64,000 bases of DNA from Corynebacterium freneyi (GTDB taxonomy: Bacteria > Actinomycetota > Actinomycetes > Mycobacteriales > Mycobacteriaceae): NCBI RefSeq assembly GCF_030408835.1, contig NZ_CP047357.1, positions 2,046,001 through 2,110,000 on the forward strand, given 5' to 3'. The notes below the pieces were generated by a model. That model was given only the letters and a program-made list of their open reading frames with translations. It ran no database searches and had not been told where the DNA came from. Position numbers and translations under genes: made by a program. Positions 36,403 to 45,588 of this stretch are shown piece after piece; the first letter of the stretch is position 1, and every line of letters begins with the position of its first letter.

Positions 36403-36454
36403 GGGGGCTCATCGTCGTCCTGCTTTGCGACGCCCACGTGGGGCGCGCTGCGGC

Positions 36455-37324
36455 CTACTTCGAGGAGTAGTCGTAGAAGCCGATGCCGGACTTGCGGCCG
36501 TAGCGGCCGGCCTCGACCATGCGCTTGAGCAGCGGCGGGGCGGCGTAGGTCGGCTCGGAGTACTCGTCGAACATCGCATCGGCGATGAACTTGATGGTGT
36601 CCAGGCCCACCATGTCGGCCAGGGTCAGCGGGCCCATCGGGTGGGCGCAGCCGTTGACCATGCCGGCGTCGATGTCCTCCTTGGTGGCCACGCCGTCCTG
36701 CAGCATGCGGATGGCGCCGAGGATGTACGGCACCAGCAGCGCGTTGACGATGAAGCCGGAGCGGTCCGTCGCCTTGATGACGGTCTTCTTCAGCGCCTCG
36801 GACACGTAGGCATAGGCGCGCTCGGACTGGACCTCGCCGGTGGACAGGGTGACCACGTGCTCGACGAGCGGCAGCACCGGCACCGGGTTGAAGAAGTGCA
36901 AGCCCATGACGCGCTCCGGGCGCTTGGTCGACGCCGCGATCGACTGGATCGGCAGCGAGGAGGTGTTCGACGCCAGGATCGCGTTCGGGTCCTCGACGAC
37001 CTCGTCGAGCTGCGAGAAGACGCTGGCCTTGACCTCGGGGTTCTCGACGATGGCCTCGATGACCAGCTGGCGGTCGGCGAAATCGGCGAAGGAGGTGGTC
37101 CAGGTGATGCGGCCGAGGATCTCGTCGCGGTCGGACTGCTCCAGCTTGCCGCGGGACACGGCCTTGTCCAGGGACTTCTCGATGCGCGCCTTGCCGCCGT
37201 CGAGGTACTCCTGCTTGGCCTCCCACACCAGCACGTCGCTGCCCGCCTTCGCGCAGACCTCGATGATGCCGGAGCCCATCTGACCGGCGCCGACGACGCC
37301 GACGCGGGTGATTTCATTCGCCAT
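36455..37324 (-). CDS. 3-hydroxybutyryl-CoA dehydrogenase
   Basis: 289 residues. N-terminal Rossmann fold GVVGAGQMGSGI, VIEAIVENPEVK, LASNTSSLPI, catalytic His in GLHFFNPVPVLPLVE, then the C-terminal 3HCDH dimerisation domain with GFIVNALLVPYI and HPMGPLTLADMVGLD. It oxidises 3-hydroxyacyl-CoA (probably hydroxybutyryl-CoA) with NAD(P)+. ATG at 37324 follows GGGAG. Single-gene unit, hairpin downstream. Confidence 0.93.
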   Translation of the reverse strand: MANEITRVGVVGAGQMGSGIIEVCAKAGSDVLVWEAKQEYLDGGKARIEKSLDKAVSRGKLEQSDRDEILGRITWTTSFADFADRQLVIEAIVENPEVKASVFSQLDEVVEDPNAILASNTSSLPIQSIAASTKRPERVMGLHFFNPVPVLPLVEHVVTLSTGEVQSERAYAYVSEALKKTVIKATDRSGFIVNALLVPYILGAIRMLQDGVATKEDIDAGMVNGCAHPMGPLTLADMVGLDTIKFIADAMFDEYSEPTYAAPPLLKRMVEAGRYGRKSGIGFYDYSSK

Positions 37325-37579
37325 GTTCGGTTCACTCCCGTGGATTTCGTTGCGGGGCGATCACCGTCGGCGGGCCGAGGGGCGTTGTCGCGGCATCGGC
37401 GGCTGCCCGTTGGCCTTCGCCGATCCCCGTGGCCATCGGCCACCCCGGTGATCGCGCTCACTTGCTTCCGCCCACGTTACCGGCGATTCACCGGTTCCGC
37501 GCCCGAATCGGCGCATCCGGGCGGCTCAACTGCAGACGGCTCAGTTGCAGGTCGCTCACCCGCAGGACGCCGACCCGCC

Positions 37580-38137
37580 TCAGTTTCGGGGCAGCTGCTC
37601 CAGCTTCTCGGCCAGGGTCTCGAGGCGTTCGACGGACTCGCCGGCCACCTCGGCGACGTCCGGGTCGCCGGCATCGACGAGATCCTTCCAACCGGCCGTC
37701 ATGCGAGCGACGTGCGGGCGCGCCAAGTCGACGAACGCCTGCTCCGCCTGCTCCCCCGACGCGCCGAGCACCAACTGCAGCTCTTCGTCGGTGATCATCG
37801 ACGTGCCGCCGTCGGAATCCAGGCGGTCGGTCTGCATTTCCAGGATGCCGCGCAGCTCTCCGGCGACCGCCTTGGCGGGGCCGGACACCGCCCCGTCCTC
37901 CTGAATGTGCTCGGTGACGGGCAGCAGCTGCTCGGCGTCGGCGACCAGGTGGGCCGCGTACTGGCGGGAGACGTCGGCATCATCGACCGAAGGCGCCGAC
38001 CCCTGCGGCGGTTCCTGGTTTCCCGCGGTGCTCGGATCGTAGCCGCACCCGGTCAGTGCCAAAGCGACCGCGAGGCCGACCGTCGCAAAGCCATGGCGGA
38101 CGCCGGCACGACGCCGGTCCATGCGTGCGGAACCCAC
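37580..38137 (-). CDS. Putative lipoprotein, unknown function
   Basis: 185 residues. Type II signal peptide with lipobox LTGC (AVALALTGCGYDPS) and a short linker, then helices (QYAAHLVADAEQLL, then ITDEELQLVLGASG), perhaps a ferritin-like bundle. GTG at 38137 was chosen because GGAGG lies 4-5 nt upstream and it overlaps the previous stop (TAGTG); ATG at 38122 is the alternative. Not recognised beyond being a lipoprotein. Confidence 0.7.
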   Translation of the reverse strand: MGSARMDRRRAGVRHGFATVGLAVALALTGCGYDPSTAGNQEPPQGSAPSVDDADVSRQYAAHLVADAEQLLPVTEHIQEDGAVSGPAKAVAGELRGILEMQTDRLDSDGGTSMITDEELQLVLGASGEQAEQAFVDLARPHVARMTAGWKDLVDAGDPDVAEVAGESVERLETLAEKLEQLPRN

Positions 38138-38457
38138 TAGACCTCCAGCTCCCCCATGCGGTCCCAGTCGTCCTTGCCCTCGAGGGTCTGCGACACGATC
38201 CGCGGGGTCTCGCGCAGCAGCGGGCGCATGGCGTCCAGGCCGGCCTTGAAGTGGTCGGAGGTGACGTGCGCCTCGGCGGCGTCGTCGTCGAACGCCTCGA
38301 TGAGGACGTACTCGTTGGGGTCCTCGACGGAGCGGGACCACTCGAACCACTTGTTGCCGGCCTCCGCGCGGGTGGCGGCGGTGAAATCGGCGACGTGGGT
38401 CATCCACTCGTCGGCGTATTCGGGCTTCACGGGGAACTTGACCACGATGAAAATCAT
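38137..38457 (-). CDS. ABM-domain monooxygenase (YgiN-like)
   Basis: 106 residues. Single ferredoxin-like ABM domain: FIVVKFPVKPEYADEWMTHV, EAGNKWFEWSRSVEDPNEYVL and the HVTSDHFKAGLDAM signature. Members act as cofactor-free quinol monooxygenases or heme-related enzymes; the substrate cannot be read here. Its start overlaps the stop of the upstream hydrolase gene (ATGA) and its stop touches the lipoprotein start, so the three form an operon. Confidence 0.82.
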   Translation of the reverse strand: MIFIVVKFPVKPEYADEWMTHVADFTAATRAEAGNKWFEWSRSVEDPNEYVLIEAFDDDAAEAHVTSDHFKAGLDAMRPLLRETPRIVSQTLEGKDDWDRMGELEV

Positions 38458-39482
38458 GACGCCAGCATACGTGCACGTCGTGCCCCCGCCACCCGCCTCG
38501 AGGTCGCCGGCGCGGGTGCCGGGGCGGGTGCGGGCAGGTCCTCGAGGAACTTTCCGTACAGGGCCAGATTGCGCCTGCGGGAGCGCCTGAGCTGCCGGAA
38601 TCCGACTCCGCCCAGTTCCACGCGGCTGCGCTTGCGGTGCTTTGCGACGAAGTCCCCCGCTTCGCCGTGGGCGATCAGGGAAACCAGGAAATCGACGTAT
38701 CTGTTGAACGGCGCACCTTCGATGGCGCGCGGCGGCACGTGTCGGATGCCGGGGATCGGGATGTCCAGGCACGAAGACAGTTCGTCCGAGTGCGGATCAT
38801 GCCCGAGAACGCCGCAGCCGCAGACGTCGTTGGCGGAACGGTGGGTGAACACCCGGTCAACCGGCATGCCCAGCTGGGCGAGGTCGTCGTACGGCACTCC
38901 CGGGCAGCCGCCCATGATCACCGCCTCCACGGGCTCGTCGCCGCGGGCGGCCAGCACCACCGCCATCATCGCCGCAATCGAGGCGCCGAGGCTGAAACCG
39001 TCGACGATGATCCGGTGGTCCGGCCCCTCCTCCGCCCGGATGGCGCCGATGAAGTCGGCCAGCGCCACGCCGCCGGTGCAGACTCGGGAACCGTCATGGG
39101 TCCACATGAACGACGTACCCGGCACGTCATGGCCCGCCCACACCACCGTGCGGATCTTCGGCCCGGCATCGCGGCGCAGCGACCGGCGCACCGCGAACAC
39201 GTTGCCCGAATACCGGTCGATGTCGGAGATGAACGCCCGGGCGCCGGGCACGAACACGACCGTCGCGTCGGCCTTGGCGCCGATGAGATCCATCGCGGCA
39301 TAACGATGGCCCGGTCCCACCAGGACCGGGCGCAACCCCTGCTCGTCACGGGCGTGCCGCTTGATCTGCTCGAAGTCCGCGACATCGGGCAGCCGGGCGA
39401 TCACCTCCGCGGCCACTCGGGCGCGAACGTCGAACGGGACACCGTCGGCAAGCAGGGGCTCTGAAGCGAGGATCGTGCGCAC
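38454..39482 (-). CDS. Alpha/beta hydrolase (DUF1023-like)
   Basis: 342 residues. Nucleophile elbow GFSLGAS (VDGFSLGASIAAMMA), a strand with ATVVFVPGARA, and WAGHDVPGTSF and GVPYDDLAQLGMPVDRVF resembling the actinobacterial DUF1023 hydrolases. Arg/Ala/Pro-rich C-terminal tail with an (AP)-repeat. GTG at 39482 has TAGGTT (39489-39494) 6 nt upstream, leaderless type. First gene of a three-gene operon with the ABM and lipoprotein genes. Confidence 0.72.
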   Translation of the reverse strand: MRTILASEPLLADGVPFDVRARVAAEVIARLPDVADFEQIKRHARDEQGLRPVLVGPGHRYAAMDLIGAKADATVVFVPGARAFISDIDRYSGNVFAVRRSLRRDAGPKIRTVVWAGHDVPGTSFMWTHDGSRVCTGGVALADFIGAIRAEEGPDHRIIVDGFSLGASIAAMMAVVLAARGDEPVEAVIMGGCPGVPYDDLAQLGMPVDRVFTHRSANDVCGCGVLGHDPHSDELSSCLDIPIPGIRHVPPRAIEGAPFNRYVDFLVSLIAHGEAGDFVAKHRKRSRVELGGVGFRQLRRSRRRNLALYGKFLEDLPAPAPAPAPATSRRVAGARRARMLAS

Positions 39483-39537
39483 CCCCGCAACCTAACCGGC
39501 CAACGGGAGATGCGCTCGGCGAGCGGCCCGCCGAAAA

Positions 39538-41445
39538 CTACTTCGGGGGGTTTTCGCCGGAGGTTTCGCCGGAGTTCTCCCCGGCGTTCTCGTCGGCGCC
39601 TTCGCCGGTGAACTCACCGTCGATGCGGACGTCGCCGCTGATGACGAGCGTGCCGTCGTCGTCGTAGGAGTAGTCGATCGGCGGGTACTCGTTGCCGTCC
39701 TCGTCGTAGCCGGGCGCCGGGGCGGCCTCGTGGGCGGCGAGCTTCTCCGGCGTATCCGTCTTCTTCCACTCGCGGGTCCGCGGCTTGCGCACCGCCATGT
39801 GGTCGTCGCTCATGCCCTTGACCAGCGACCACATCATCACGAAGTGCATGAAGAAGAACGGCACGCCGATGAGGATCACCACCTCCTGCAGCGCGAGGAT
39901 GCCCGTTTCACCGGAGATGACCAGCATCGCGCCGGCGACGGCGCCGATCATGACGCCCCACAGGATGCGATACGACGTCGGCGCCTTGTTCTCCTCGCCG
40001 GTCGACATCATGTCGGTGACCATCGCCGCCGAGTCGATGGAGGTGACGAAGAAGATAATGATGACCAGCAGCGCGATGATGCTCACCACGAAGGCCATCG
40101 GGTACTGCTCGAGCAGGATGAACAGCGCCGGCGACGGGTCACCGCCTTCGACGACCGGTTCCGACAGGATGCCCGGGTTGGCGGCCTCCAGCTCGAAACC
40201 GGCGCGGCCGAAGATGGAGAACCAGATGATGACGAAAATCGTCGGCAGCGCGATGACGCCGGCGATGAACTGACGCACCGTGCGGCCACGCGAAATGCGG
40301 GCGACGAACATGCCGACGAACGGCGACCAGCAAATGGTCCACGCCCAGTAGAAGACCGTCCACGTGCCCTGCGACCACTCGGGATTGAGGTTGTAGGAGT
40401 CGGTCCAGAACATGATGCGCGGCAGCTCGCCCGCATAGATGCCGACGGTGTCGACGACCTGCTTGAGCAGCGTCAGGGTCGGGCCCATCAGCAGCACGAA
40501 AATCATCAGCGCGACGGCCATCCAGATGTTGAGGTTGGACAGCAGCTTGATGCCTTTGTCCAGGCCGCGGGCCACGGAAATCGAGGCGATGATGATGATC
40601 GCGGCGATGAGCAGCAGCTGGACGGTGGAGTTCTCGGCCAGGCCGAGGACGCGGGAGGCGCCGGAGTTGATCTGCATGGCGCCCATGCCCACCGACACGG
40701 CGATGCCGAAGACGGTGCCGATGATGGCGACGGCGTCGATGAGTTTGCCGGGCCATGCGTAGATCTTTTCGCCCAACAGCGGGGCGAAGATCGACGACAC
40801 GCGCGGCGGCAGCTTGCGCTTGTAGATGAAGTAGCCCAGCGCCAGGCCCGGCAGCGCCATGATCACCCACATGTGGATGCCCAGGTGGTAGACGGTGAAG
40901 GCCATCGCCTCCTGGCGGGCCTCGATGCTCATGGCCTCGAGGTTGCGGGGCGAGTTGATGGCGTGGTTCATCGGCTCGGCCACGCCCCAGAACATGAGCA
41001 TGGAGCCGGTGCCGCCGGCGAAGAGCATGCCGAACCATTCGGCGACGGTGTACTCGGGTTCCTCGTCGTCGTCGCCGAGCGTGAGGTTGCCGTAGCGGGA
41101 GACGAAGATCGCGATGAGGTAGATCAACGCGGTGGAGACGCCGCCGATGAACAGCCAGCCGAGGTTGCCGGTCACCCAGCCCGACGCGGCGGAGTACGCC
41201 TCGCGGGCGGTGTCGCCCAGGGCGACGGTGAGCACGACGAAGGCGAGGATGAAGCCGACCGAGGCGAAGAAGATCAGCGGGTCGGTCTTGAGCCAGCGGA
41301 AGCTGGTCCTCTTCTTGCCGTTTGCGCCGACCTCCGCGATGGACCGGGGTTTGTCGTCGTTATCGCGATCGTCGCTGTCGCGACCAACCTGATCGGATAC
41401 GGTGTCGGATGATTTCTCGTCGGAGGTGGAATCCTGGCGACTCAT
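39538..41445 (-). CDS. BCCT family betaine/carnitine/choline or ectoine transporter
   Basis: 635 residues, twelve membrane helices between long hydrophilic ends. Signatures MLMFWGVAEPMNHAINSP and WTICWSPFVGMFVARISRGR; YHLGIHMWVIMALPGL also typical. BetP/LcoP/EctP relatives take up compatible solutes with Na+. The N-terminal 45 residues are charged and the C-terminal tail (Glu/Gly-rich, GEGADENAGENSGE) is acidic, unlike the basic osmosensing tail of BetP, so its regulation may differ. ATG at 41445 follows GAAAGG. Confidence 0.92.
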   Translation of the reverse strand: MSRQDSTSDEKSSDTVSDQVGRDSDDRDNDDKPRSIAEVGANGKKRTSFRWLKTDPLIFFASVGFILAFVVLTVALGDTAREAYSAASGWVTGNLGWLFIGGVSTALIYLIAIFVSRYGNLTLGDDDEEPEYTVAEWFGMLFAGGTGSMLMFWGVAEPMNHAINSPRNLEAMSIEARQEAMAFTVYHLGIHMWVIMALPGLALGYFIYKRKLPPRVSSIFAPLLGEKIYAWPGKLIDAVAIIGTVFGIAVSVGMGAMQINSGASRVLGLAENSTVQLLLIAAIIIIASISVARGLDKGIKLLSNLNIWMAVALMIFVLLMGPTLTLLKQVVDTVGIYAGELPRIMFWTDSYNLNPEWSQGTWTVFYWAWTICWSPFVGMFVARISRGRTVRQFIAGVIALPTIFVIIWFSIFGRAGFELEAANPGILSEPVVEGGDPSPALFILLEQYPMAFVVSIIALLVIIIFFVTSIDSAAMVTDMMSTGEENKAPTSYRILWGVMIGAVAGAMLVISGETGILALQEVVILIGVPFFFMHFVMMWSLVKGMSDDHMAVRKPRTREWKKTDTPEKLAAHEAAPAPGYDEDGNEYPPIDYSYDDDGTLVISGDVRIDGEFTGEGADENAGENSGETSGENPPK

Positions 41446-41566
41446 GCGTGGGGCCTTTCATGGCTCGTTGACGCTGACGCAATTATCGTAGCCTCACGGC
41501 AATCGCATTCACTGACGTGCCCTGGTCACCCGGGGCGCACCCCATCGGGTGTCACGGGAGGTTCGA

Positions 41567-42244
41567 GTGGAGGGTTATCGCGCGGGCGAGCGCGCGCTCG
41601 CGGTGTACCTGTCGTCGATCACGGGTTTCATCGACGCGCTCGGGTTCCTGTACTTGGGCGGGTTCTTCCTGTCGTTCATGTCGGGCAACACCACGCGTCT
41701 GACGGCGGCGATGGCGGAGGGCGCGTGGGATGTGGCGGGCAAGGCCGCCGGCGTCATGGCGCTGTTCCTCGTCGGCGTGATGATCGGCGCGTTGATCAGC
41801 CGCCTGGGCCACCGGTTCCTGCCGCCGACCCGGCCGCGTGAGGCGGTGCTGCTGTTCATCTGCCTCACGGCGACGATCGCGTCGATTTGGGTGGTCACCG
41901 GCGAGGATCTGCCGGCGGTGCTCAGCCTGTCGTTCACCGTCGGCGCGATGAATTCGATTTTCGAGCGTGACGGCGAGGTGTCCATTTCGCTGACGTACAT
42001 GACCGGCACCCTGGTGAAGATGTCCCAGCGTTTCGTCGGGGCCTTCTTCGGCGGGTCGCATCGGGCCTGGATCAACTATTTCCTGCTGTGGGCGGCGTTG
42101 GCCGTCGGCGCGATCTTCGGCGGCTGGTGCTTTACGACGATCGGCCTGAAGTCCGTGTGGGTGGTCACGGCCATGATCATCGGGGGCACGGCGGTGGCGT
42201 TGGCCAATCGTCATCGGCGCCGCAAGGCCGGCCTGCCCGTCTGA
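41567..42244 (+). CDS. DUF1275 (YoaK) membrane protein
   Basis: 225 residues, six or so hydrophobic helices. TGFIDALGFLYLGGFFLSFMSGNTTR is the DUF1275 signature. Function unknown. GTG at 41567 has GGGAGG 6 nt upstream and was preferred over GTG at 41549. It diverges from the BCCT gene; the 121 bp between contain a TACGAT-type -10 for the BCCT side near 41490. Confidence 0.85.
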   Translation: MEGYRAGERALAVYLSSITGFIDALGFLYLGGFFLSFMSGNTTRLTAAMAEGAWDVAGKAAGVMALFLVGVMIGALISRLGHRFLPPTRPREAVLLFICLTATIASIWVVTGEDLPAVLSLSFTVGAMNSIFERDGEVSISLTYMTGTLVKMSQRFVGAFFGGSHRAWINYFLLWAALAVGAIFGGWCFTTIGLKSVWVVTAMIIGGTAVALANRHRRRKAGLPV

Positions 42245-42336
42245 CGGGTCCGCGGGCGGGTCGTCGTCACGCAAAAACCCGGTGCCACGCCGCCGTCTCC
42301 CCGCGGGCGGACGCGTTCTGGGGCAAAATGGTCGGC

Positions 42337-42906
42337 ATGGACGCATCTCCCCTCAACCAGGCTCCCCTGATCCTCCCCTGCAACGGCAAGACGCCGCGGA
42401 TCCACCGGTCGGCGTGGATCGCCCCCGGTGCGGTGATCATCGGCGACGTCACCATTGGCCCCGACTCGTCGGTGTTCTACGGGTCGGTGCTGCGCGGCGA
42501 CATCAACTCCATCACCGTCGGCGCACGGACGAACATCCAGGACAACTCCACCGTCCACGTCGACTCCGACGCCGAAACCGTGCTGGGCGACGATGTCACC
42601 GTCGGCCACATGGCGCTGATCCACGGCACCCGCGTCGGCGACGGCACGTTGGTGGGCATGAAGTCGGCGCTGCTGTCGCATTCCGTCGTCGGGTCGGGCG
42701 CGCTCATCGCCGCCGGCGCCGTCGTGCTCGAGGGCCAGGAGATCCCGGCGCGGTCGCTTGCCGCCGGCGTGCCGGCCAAGGTCCGCCGCGAGCTGGACGA
42801 CGCGACGGTGGAGGGCTTCATCACCCACGCCGCCAAGTACGTGGAGACTTCCCGCCTGCACGGCGACATCTCGCCGGTGCCGCTGTCGGACGTGCTGTTC
42901 GACTGA
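42337..42906 (+). CDS. Gamma carbonic anhydrase-like hexapeptide protein
   Basis: 189 residues. Left-handed beta-helix repeats: SVFYGSVLRGDINSITVG, RTNIQDNSTVHVDSD, VGHMALIHGTRVGDGTLVGM. The zinc histidines of the gamma class are in place (VHVD, VGHMALIHG). Such proteins may act as carbonic anhydrases or acyltransferase-like metal proteins. ATG at 42337 follows CAAAAT (42324-42329) at 7 nt. Single gene, convergent with the DUF2752 gene. Confidence 0.87.
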   Translation: MDASPLNQAPLILPCNGKTPRIHRSAWIAPGAVIIGDVTIGPDSSVFYGSVLRGDINSITVGARTNIQDNSTVHVDSDAETVLGDDVTVGHMALIHGTRVGDGTLVGMKSALLSHSVVGSGALIAAGAVVLEGQEIPARSLAAGVPAKVRRELDDATVEGFITHAAKYVETSRLHGDISPVPLSDVLFD

Positions 42907-42937
42907 CGCCGGGGCTTTCCGACGCCCGCCGGGGGCC

Positions 42938-43471
42938 TTACACGTGCAGGGCCGTGAACGGCGGGAACGGCAGCAGCCGCACCACGGTCCAGATCACCAG
43001 CACGGCGATGGTGACGTGCGGCAACCACTTCCACTTCGTCCACGTGGGCAGACGCTTGCCCAGGGTCCGGCCCAGCCACACGACCCACGCCCAGGCCAGC
43101 AGCACGCCGGCGACCAGCGCGACCGCGTTATAGCGGATCGCACCGGTGAGGTCGAGGTGCGTGAGCGAGTACAGCATCCGCGCCGTGCCGCAGCCCGGGC
43201 ACGTGATGCCGAGCAGCGCCTTCGTCGGACACACCGGCGTCGGGCCACCTGGGGTCGTCGGGTCGGCGACGGCCAGCGCCGCACAGCCGCACACTGCGCC
43301 GGCGGCGGCGATGAGCGGGCCTGCGGGGGACGCGGCGAACCAGTTGCCCGCCCGCTCCATCACCCCGACCGAACCGCCGTGGGCGTTCCCGTCGGCGTGG
43401 TCGTGCGCGGGCCCGTGATCGTACGCGGGCCCGTGGTCGTGCGCGGGCCCGCAGTTGCCATGGTGGGTCAT
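42938..43471 (-). CDS. DUF2752 membrane protein with His-rich N-terminus
   Basis: 177 residues. The first 33 residues carry a repeated GPAHDH/GPAYDH motif, a likely metal-binding tail. The DUF2752 signature CPTKALLGITCPGCGTARM with three Cys follows, then two or three hydrophobic helices. Function unknown. ATG at 43471 lies 4 bp after the stop of the CD225-type gene upstream, so the two are co-transcribed. Confidence 0.82.
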   Translation of the reverse strand: MTHHGNCGPAHDHGPAYDHGPAHDHADGNAHGGSVGVMERAGNWFAASPAGPLIAAAGAVCGCAALAVADPTTPGGPTPVCPTKALLGITCPGCGTARMLYSLTHLDLTGAIRYNAVALVAGVLLAWAWVVWLGRTLGKRLPTWTKWKWLPHVTIAVLVIWTVVRLLPFPPFTALHV

Positions 43472-43475
43472 TCGA

Positions 43476-43907
43476 TCAGTTCACGTGGAAGTAGAAATGC
43501 GCTTGGCCGGTGGAGATCAAGATGATGGAGACGAACAGTCCGATGATCGCGAGGATGACGGTGATGTTCATCCACAGTTTCGCCTTATCGGACGCCGCCT
43601 GGGCGCCCTGGTAGTCGCCCATGTTCCACAGGGTGTCGACCTTGTTGGCAAAGACGAGGGCGGCGATGCCTGTGGCCAGGCCCAGCAGACAACAGAACAC
43701 GAAACCGCCGATGGTCGCGAAAACTGAGGGCGCCATGAAGTTCTGCGGCTTGCCGTCGGCCGGGGCCGATTGCGCACCAAAGGCGCCGTAACTTCCCGGG
43801 CCGTAACTCTGTGCAGCGGGCTGACCGTAACCGGACTGGTCGTGGCCGCCCTGTCCGTAGCCCTGGGAGAAGGGATCGCTCGGCTGGTTGTCGTTCGGGG
43901 TCGTCAT
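43476..43907 (-). CDS. CD225/dispanin family membrane protein
   Basis: 143 residues. N-terminal 60 residues are Gly/Gln/Tyr/Ser-rich (SQGYGQGGHDQSGYG). Then two hydrophobic helices with the CD225-type motif CCLLGLATGIAALVFANKVDTLWNMGDYQGA between and after. Bacterial dispanins are small, often linked to DUF2752 proteins, as here. Function unknown. ATG at 43907 with AAAGGGAG. Confidence 0.85.
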   Translation of the reverse strand: MTTPNDNQPSDPFSQGYGQGGHDQSGYGQPAAQSYGPGSYGAFGAQSAPADGKPQNFMAPSVFATIGGFVFCCLLGLATGIAALVFANKVDTLWNMGDYQGAQAASDKAKLWMNITVILAIIGLFVSIILISTGQAHFYFHVN

Positions 43908-44086
43908 GGAGCTCCCTTTCATCGCGCTCTACCTTCTCGGGCGACGCGTTACGGTGATCGGTTGGTCCGCGGCGGGCTTGATTTTACTCACGAAATCCGT
44001 TCGCGCTCGGTGATGCCCGCGTGGGCGACCGGGAAAACGCGATCATTGCGACGGTGAATCCGCCGGTCCCCCGCCGAACCGATTGC

Positions 44087-44116
44087 GACCAGGTCGTCCG
44101 GGACCAGGTCGTCCGG
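44087..44116. repeat. Perfect 15-bp tandem repeat after the DUF3558-like gene
   Basis: GACCAGGTCGTCCGG at 44087-44101 and 44102-44116, beginning 3 bp beyond the lipoprotein stop codon (44120). The remaining intergenic DNA (43908-44086) shows no gene. Confidence 0.9.
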
Positions 44117-44119
44117 AAC

Positions 44120-44707
44120 TCAGCCGATCGCGGTCGCGTACGCCTCGACCGCCCCGGCGCACGAATCGGCGGCCGGGCCGTGTTCGGTCACCAGCACGTA
44201 CTGCATGCCGTCGTCGGCGTTTTCACCGGCCAAGCACTGGGAGAACGCGGTGACCAGGACGTCTTCGACGATCCACACGGATTCGGGAGCGTCGGACGAC
44301 ACTGCCTCGCGCGCGGCCTTCGGCTCTGATTCGGCGGCGATGACGTCGTACTGCAGCGTCGGGTCGTTCATCAGCAACGCCAGGCGCCCGGTGTCCGGGT
44401 CCTCGAAGTCGCACCAGCCGCGGTCTTCGTCGTGGGTGGTCAGCTCGTATCCCGCGTCGGTCATGCGGGCCATGACCTCCGGGGAGCACATGTCCACCGC
44501 CGGTTGCCCGGTCCCCGGCAGGTCGGGACGGGGTGCGGGGCCGACGTCGACTGCGGCCGTGCTTTCCGACGCCGCCCCTCCGTCCGGTTCATCGCCGCAG
44601 GCCACGAGTCCACCGCCGAGCCCGACCATCGCCACGACCGCGGCGGCGGTTCGCACGGCCCGCCCGGTGCGACCGGTGCGCATGGTGCCGCCGAAGGTCA
44701 CGGTCAT
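44120..44707 (-). CDS. DUF3558-like lipoprotein
   Basis: 195 residues. Lipoprotein signal peptide ending LVACGD (GLGGGLVACGDEP), a Pro/Asp-rich linker, and a domain with MCSPEVMARMTDAGYEL and WCDFEDPDTGRLALL; two Cys pairs probably form disulfides. Similar DUF3558-type lipoproteins are common in actinobacteria; role unknown. The start overlaps the pncA stop by 4 bp (ATGA), so it is co-translated with pncA. Confidence 0.75.
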   Translation of the reverse strand: MTVTFGGTMRTGRTGRAVRTAAAVVAMVGLGGGLVACGDEPDGGAASESTAAVDVGPAPRPDLPGTGQPAVDMCSPEVMARMTDAGYELTTHDEDRGWCDFEDPDTGRLALLMNDPTLQYDVIAAESEPKAAREAVSSDAPESVWIVEDVLVTAFSQCLAGENADDGMQYVLVTEHGPAADSCAGAVEAYATAIG

Positions 44708-45534
44708 GGTGCCGCGACGATCTCGGCGCCGGCGTCGGCCATCTCGCGCAGCGCGGCCGCTCCCCGATCCGCGTCGACTGCGGCGGTCTGGTTGGCGTGC
44801 ACCGTGACGTCGAAGCCCTCGCGCAGCGCGTCAAGGACGGTCGCGCGCACGCAGTGGTCGGTGGCCACGCCCACGACCTCCAGGTGCGTCACGTCGGCGG
44901 CGCGCAGGGCGTCGGCCAGCGCCACCCCGGCCTCCGTCTTGCCTTCGAATCCGGAGTAGGCGGCCTCGAATTCGCCCTTGGTCACGTCGATGCGCACGGC
45001 GTGCGGGTTGGTCATGGCGAAGTAGTCGAGTGCGCGGATCATCTCCGGGTGGAATTGCGAACCGTGCTCGCCGGCGGCGCAGTGGCGCGGCCAGGTGTCG
45101 ACGTAGTCGGGGGTCTCCGACCAGTGGGTCCCGGGGTCGATGTGGTTGTCGCGGGTGGTCACCAGCACCGAGTACTTTCCGGCGCGGCCGGCCAGGTGCA
45201 GGTACGTGGCGCGGTAGGCCTCGACGGCGCCGTCGACGGCCAGGGAGCCGCCTTCGGAGAAGTCGTTTTGCGCATCGACGACCACGAACGCCGTGGTGGG
45301 GCGCTCCTCCGGATCGTCGACCGCCTGCTCGCGGTTGGCGGTCTGCACCGCGCGGTAGGTTTCGGCGAAGGACGGACGGCGCGAGGTCATCTGCGACGGG
45401 TCATCGGGGATCTGCAGCGGGTCTGCCTGCGGCGCCCCGGGGGCGTTCGACGGTTCCACCGGATCGCCGGCGGGATCGGGCCGCAGATCGAGCCGCTCGG
45501 GGCGGCGTCCGGGCTGGTTCTCCTGCTCGTTCAT
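44704..45534 (-). CDS. pncA: Nicotinamidase/isochorismatase-family hydrolase
   Basis: 276 residues, with about 85 residues more than typical PncA at the N-terminus (Pro/Asp/Arg-rich, probably disordered). Catalytic triad: Asp in VVVDAQNDFSEGG, Lys in VTKGEFEAAYSGF, Cys in GVATDHCVRATV; metal ligands in TTRDNHIDPGTHW. It most likely deamidates nicotinamide in NAD recycling. ATG at 45534 has CATGAT 8 nt upstream; a later Met (MTSRRPSF, about residue 49) is a possible start. Followed by the coupled lipoprotein gene. Confidence 0.85.
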   Translation of the reverse strand: MNEQENQPGRRPERLDLRPDPAGDPVEPSNAPGAPQADPLQIPDDPSQMTSRRPSFAETYRAVQTANREQAVDDPEERPTTAFVVVDAQNDFSEGGSLAVDGAVEAYRATYLHLAGRAGKYSVLVTTRDNHIDPGTHWSETPDYVDTWPRHCAAGEHGSQFHPEMIRALDYFAMTNPHAVRIDVTKGEFEAAYSGFEGKTEAGVALADALRAADVTHLEVVGVATDHCVRATVLDALREGFDVTVHANQTAAVDADRGAAALREMADAGAEIVAAP

Positions 45535-45588
45535 GGTTTCCGATCATGCCATGCCCGCCGGATCGCCCACCGGTTGCTCGGGCCCGGT

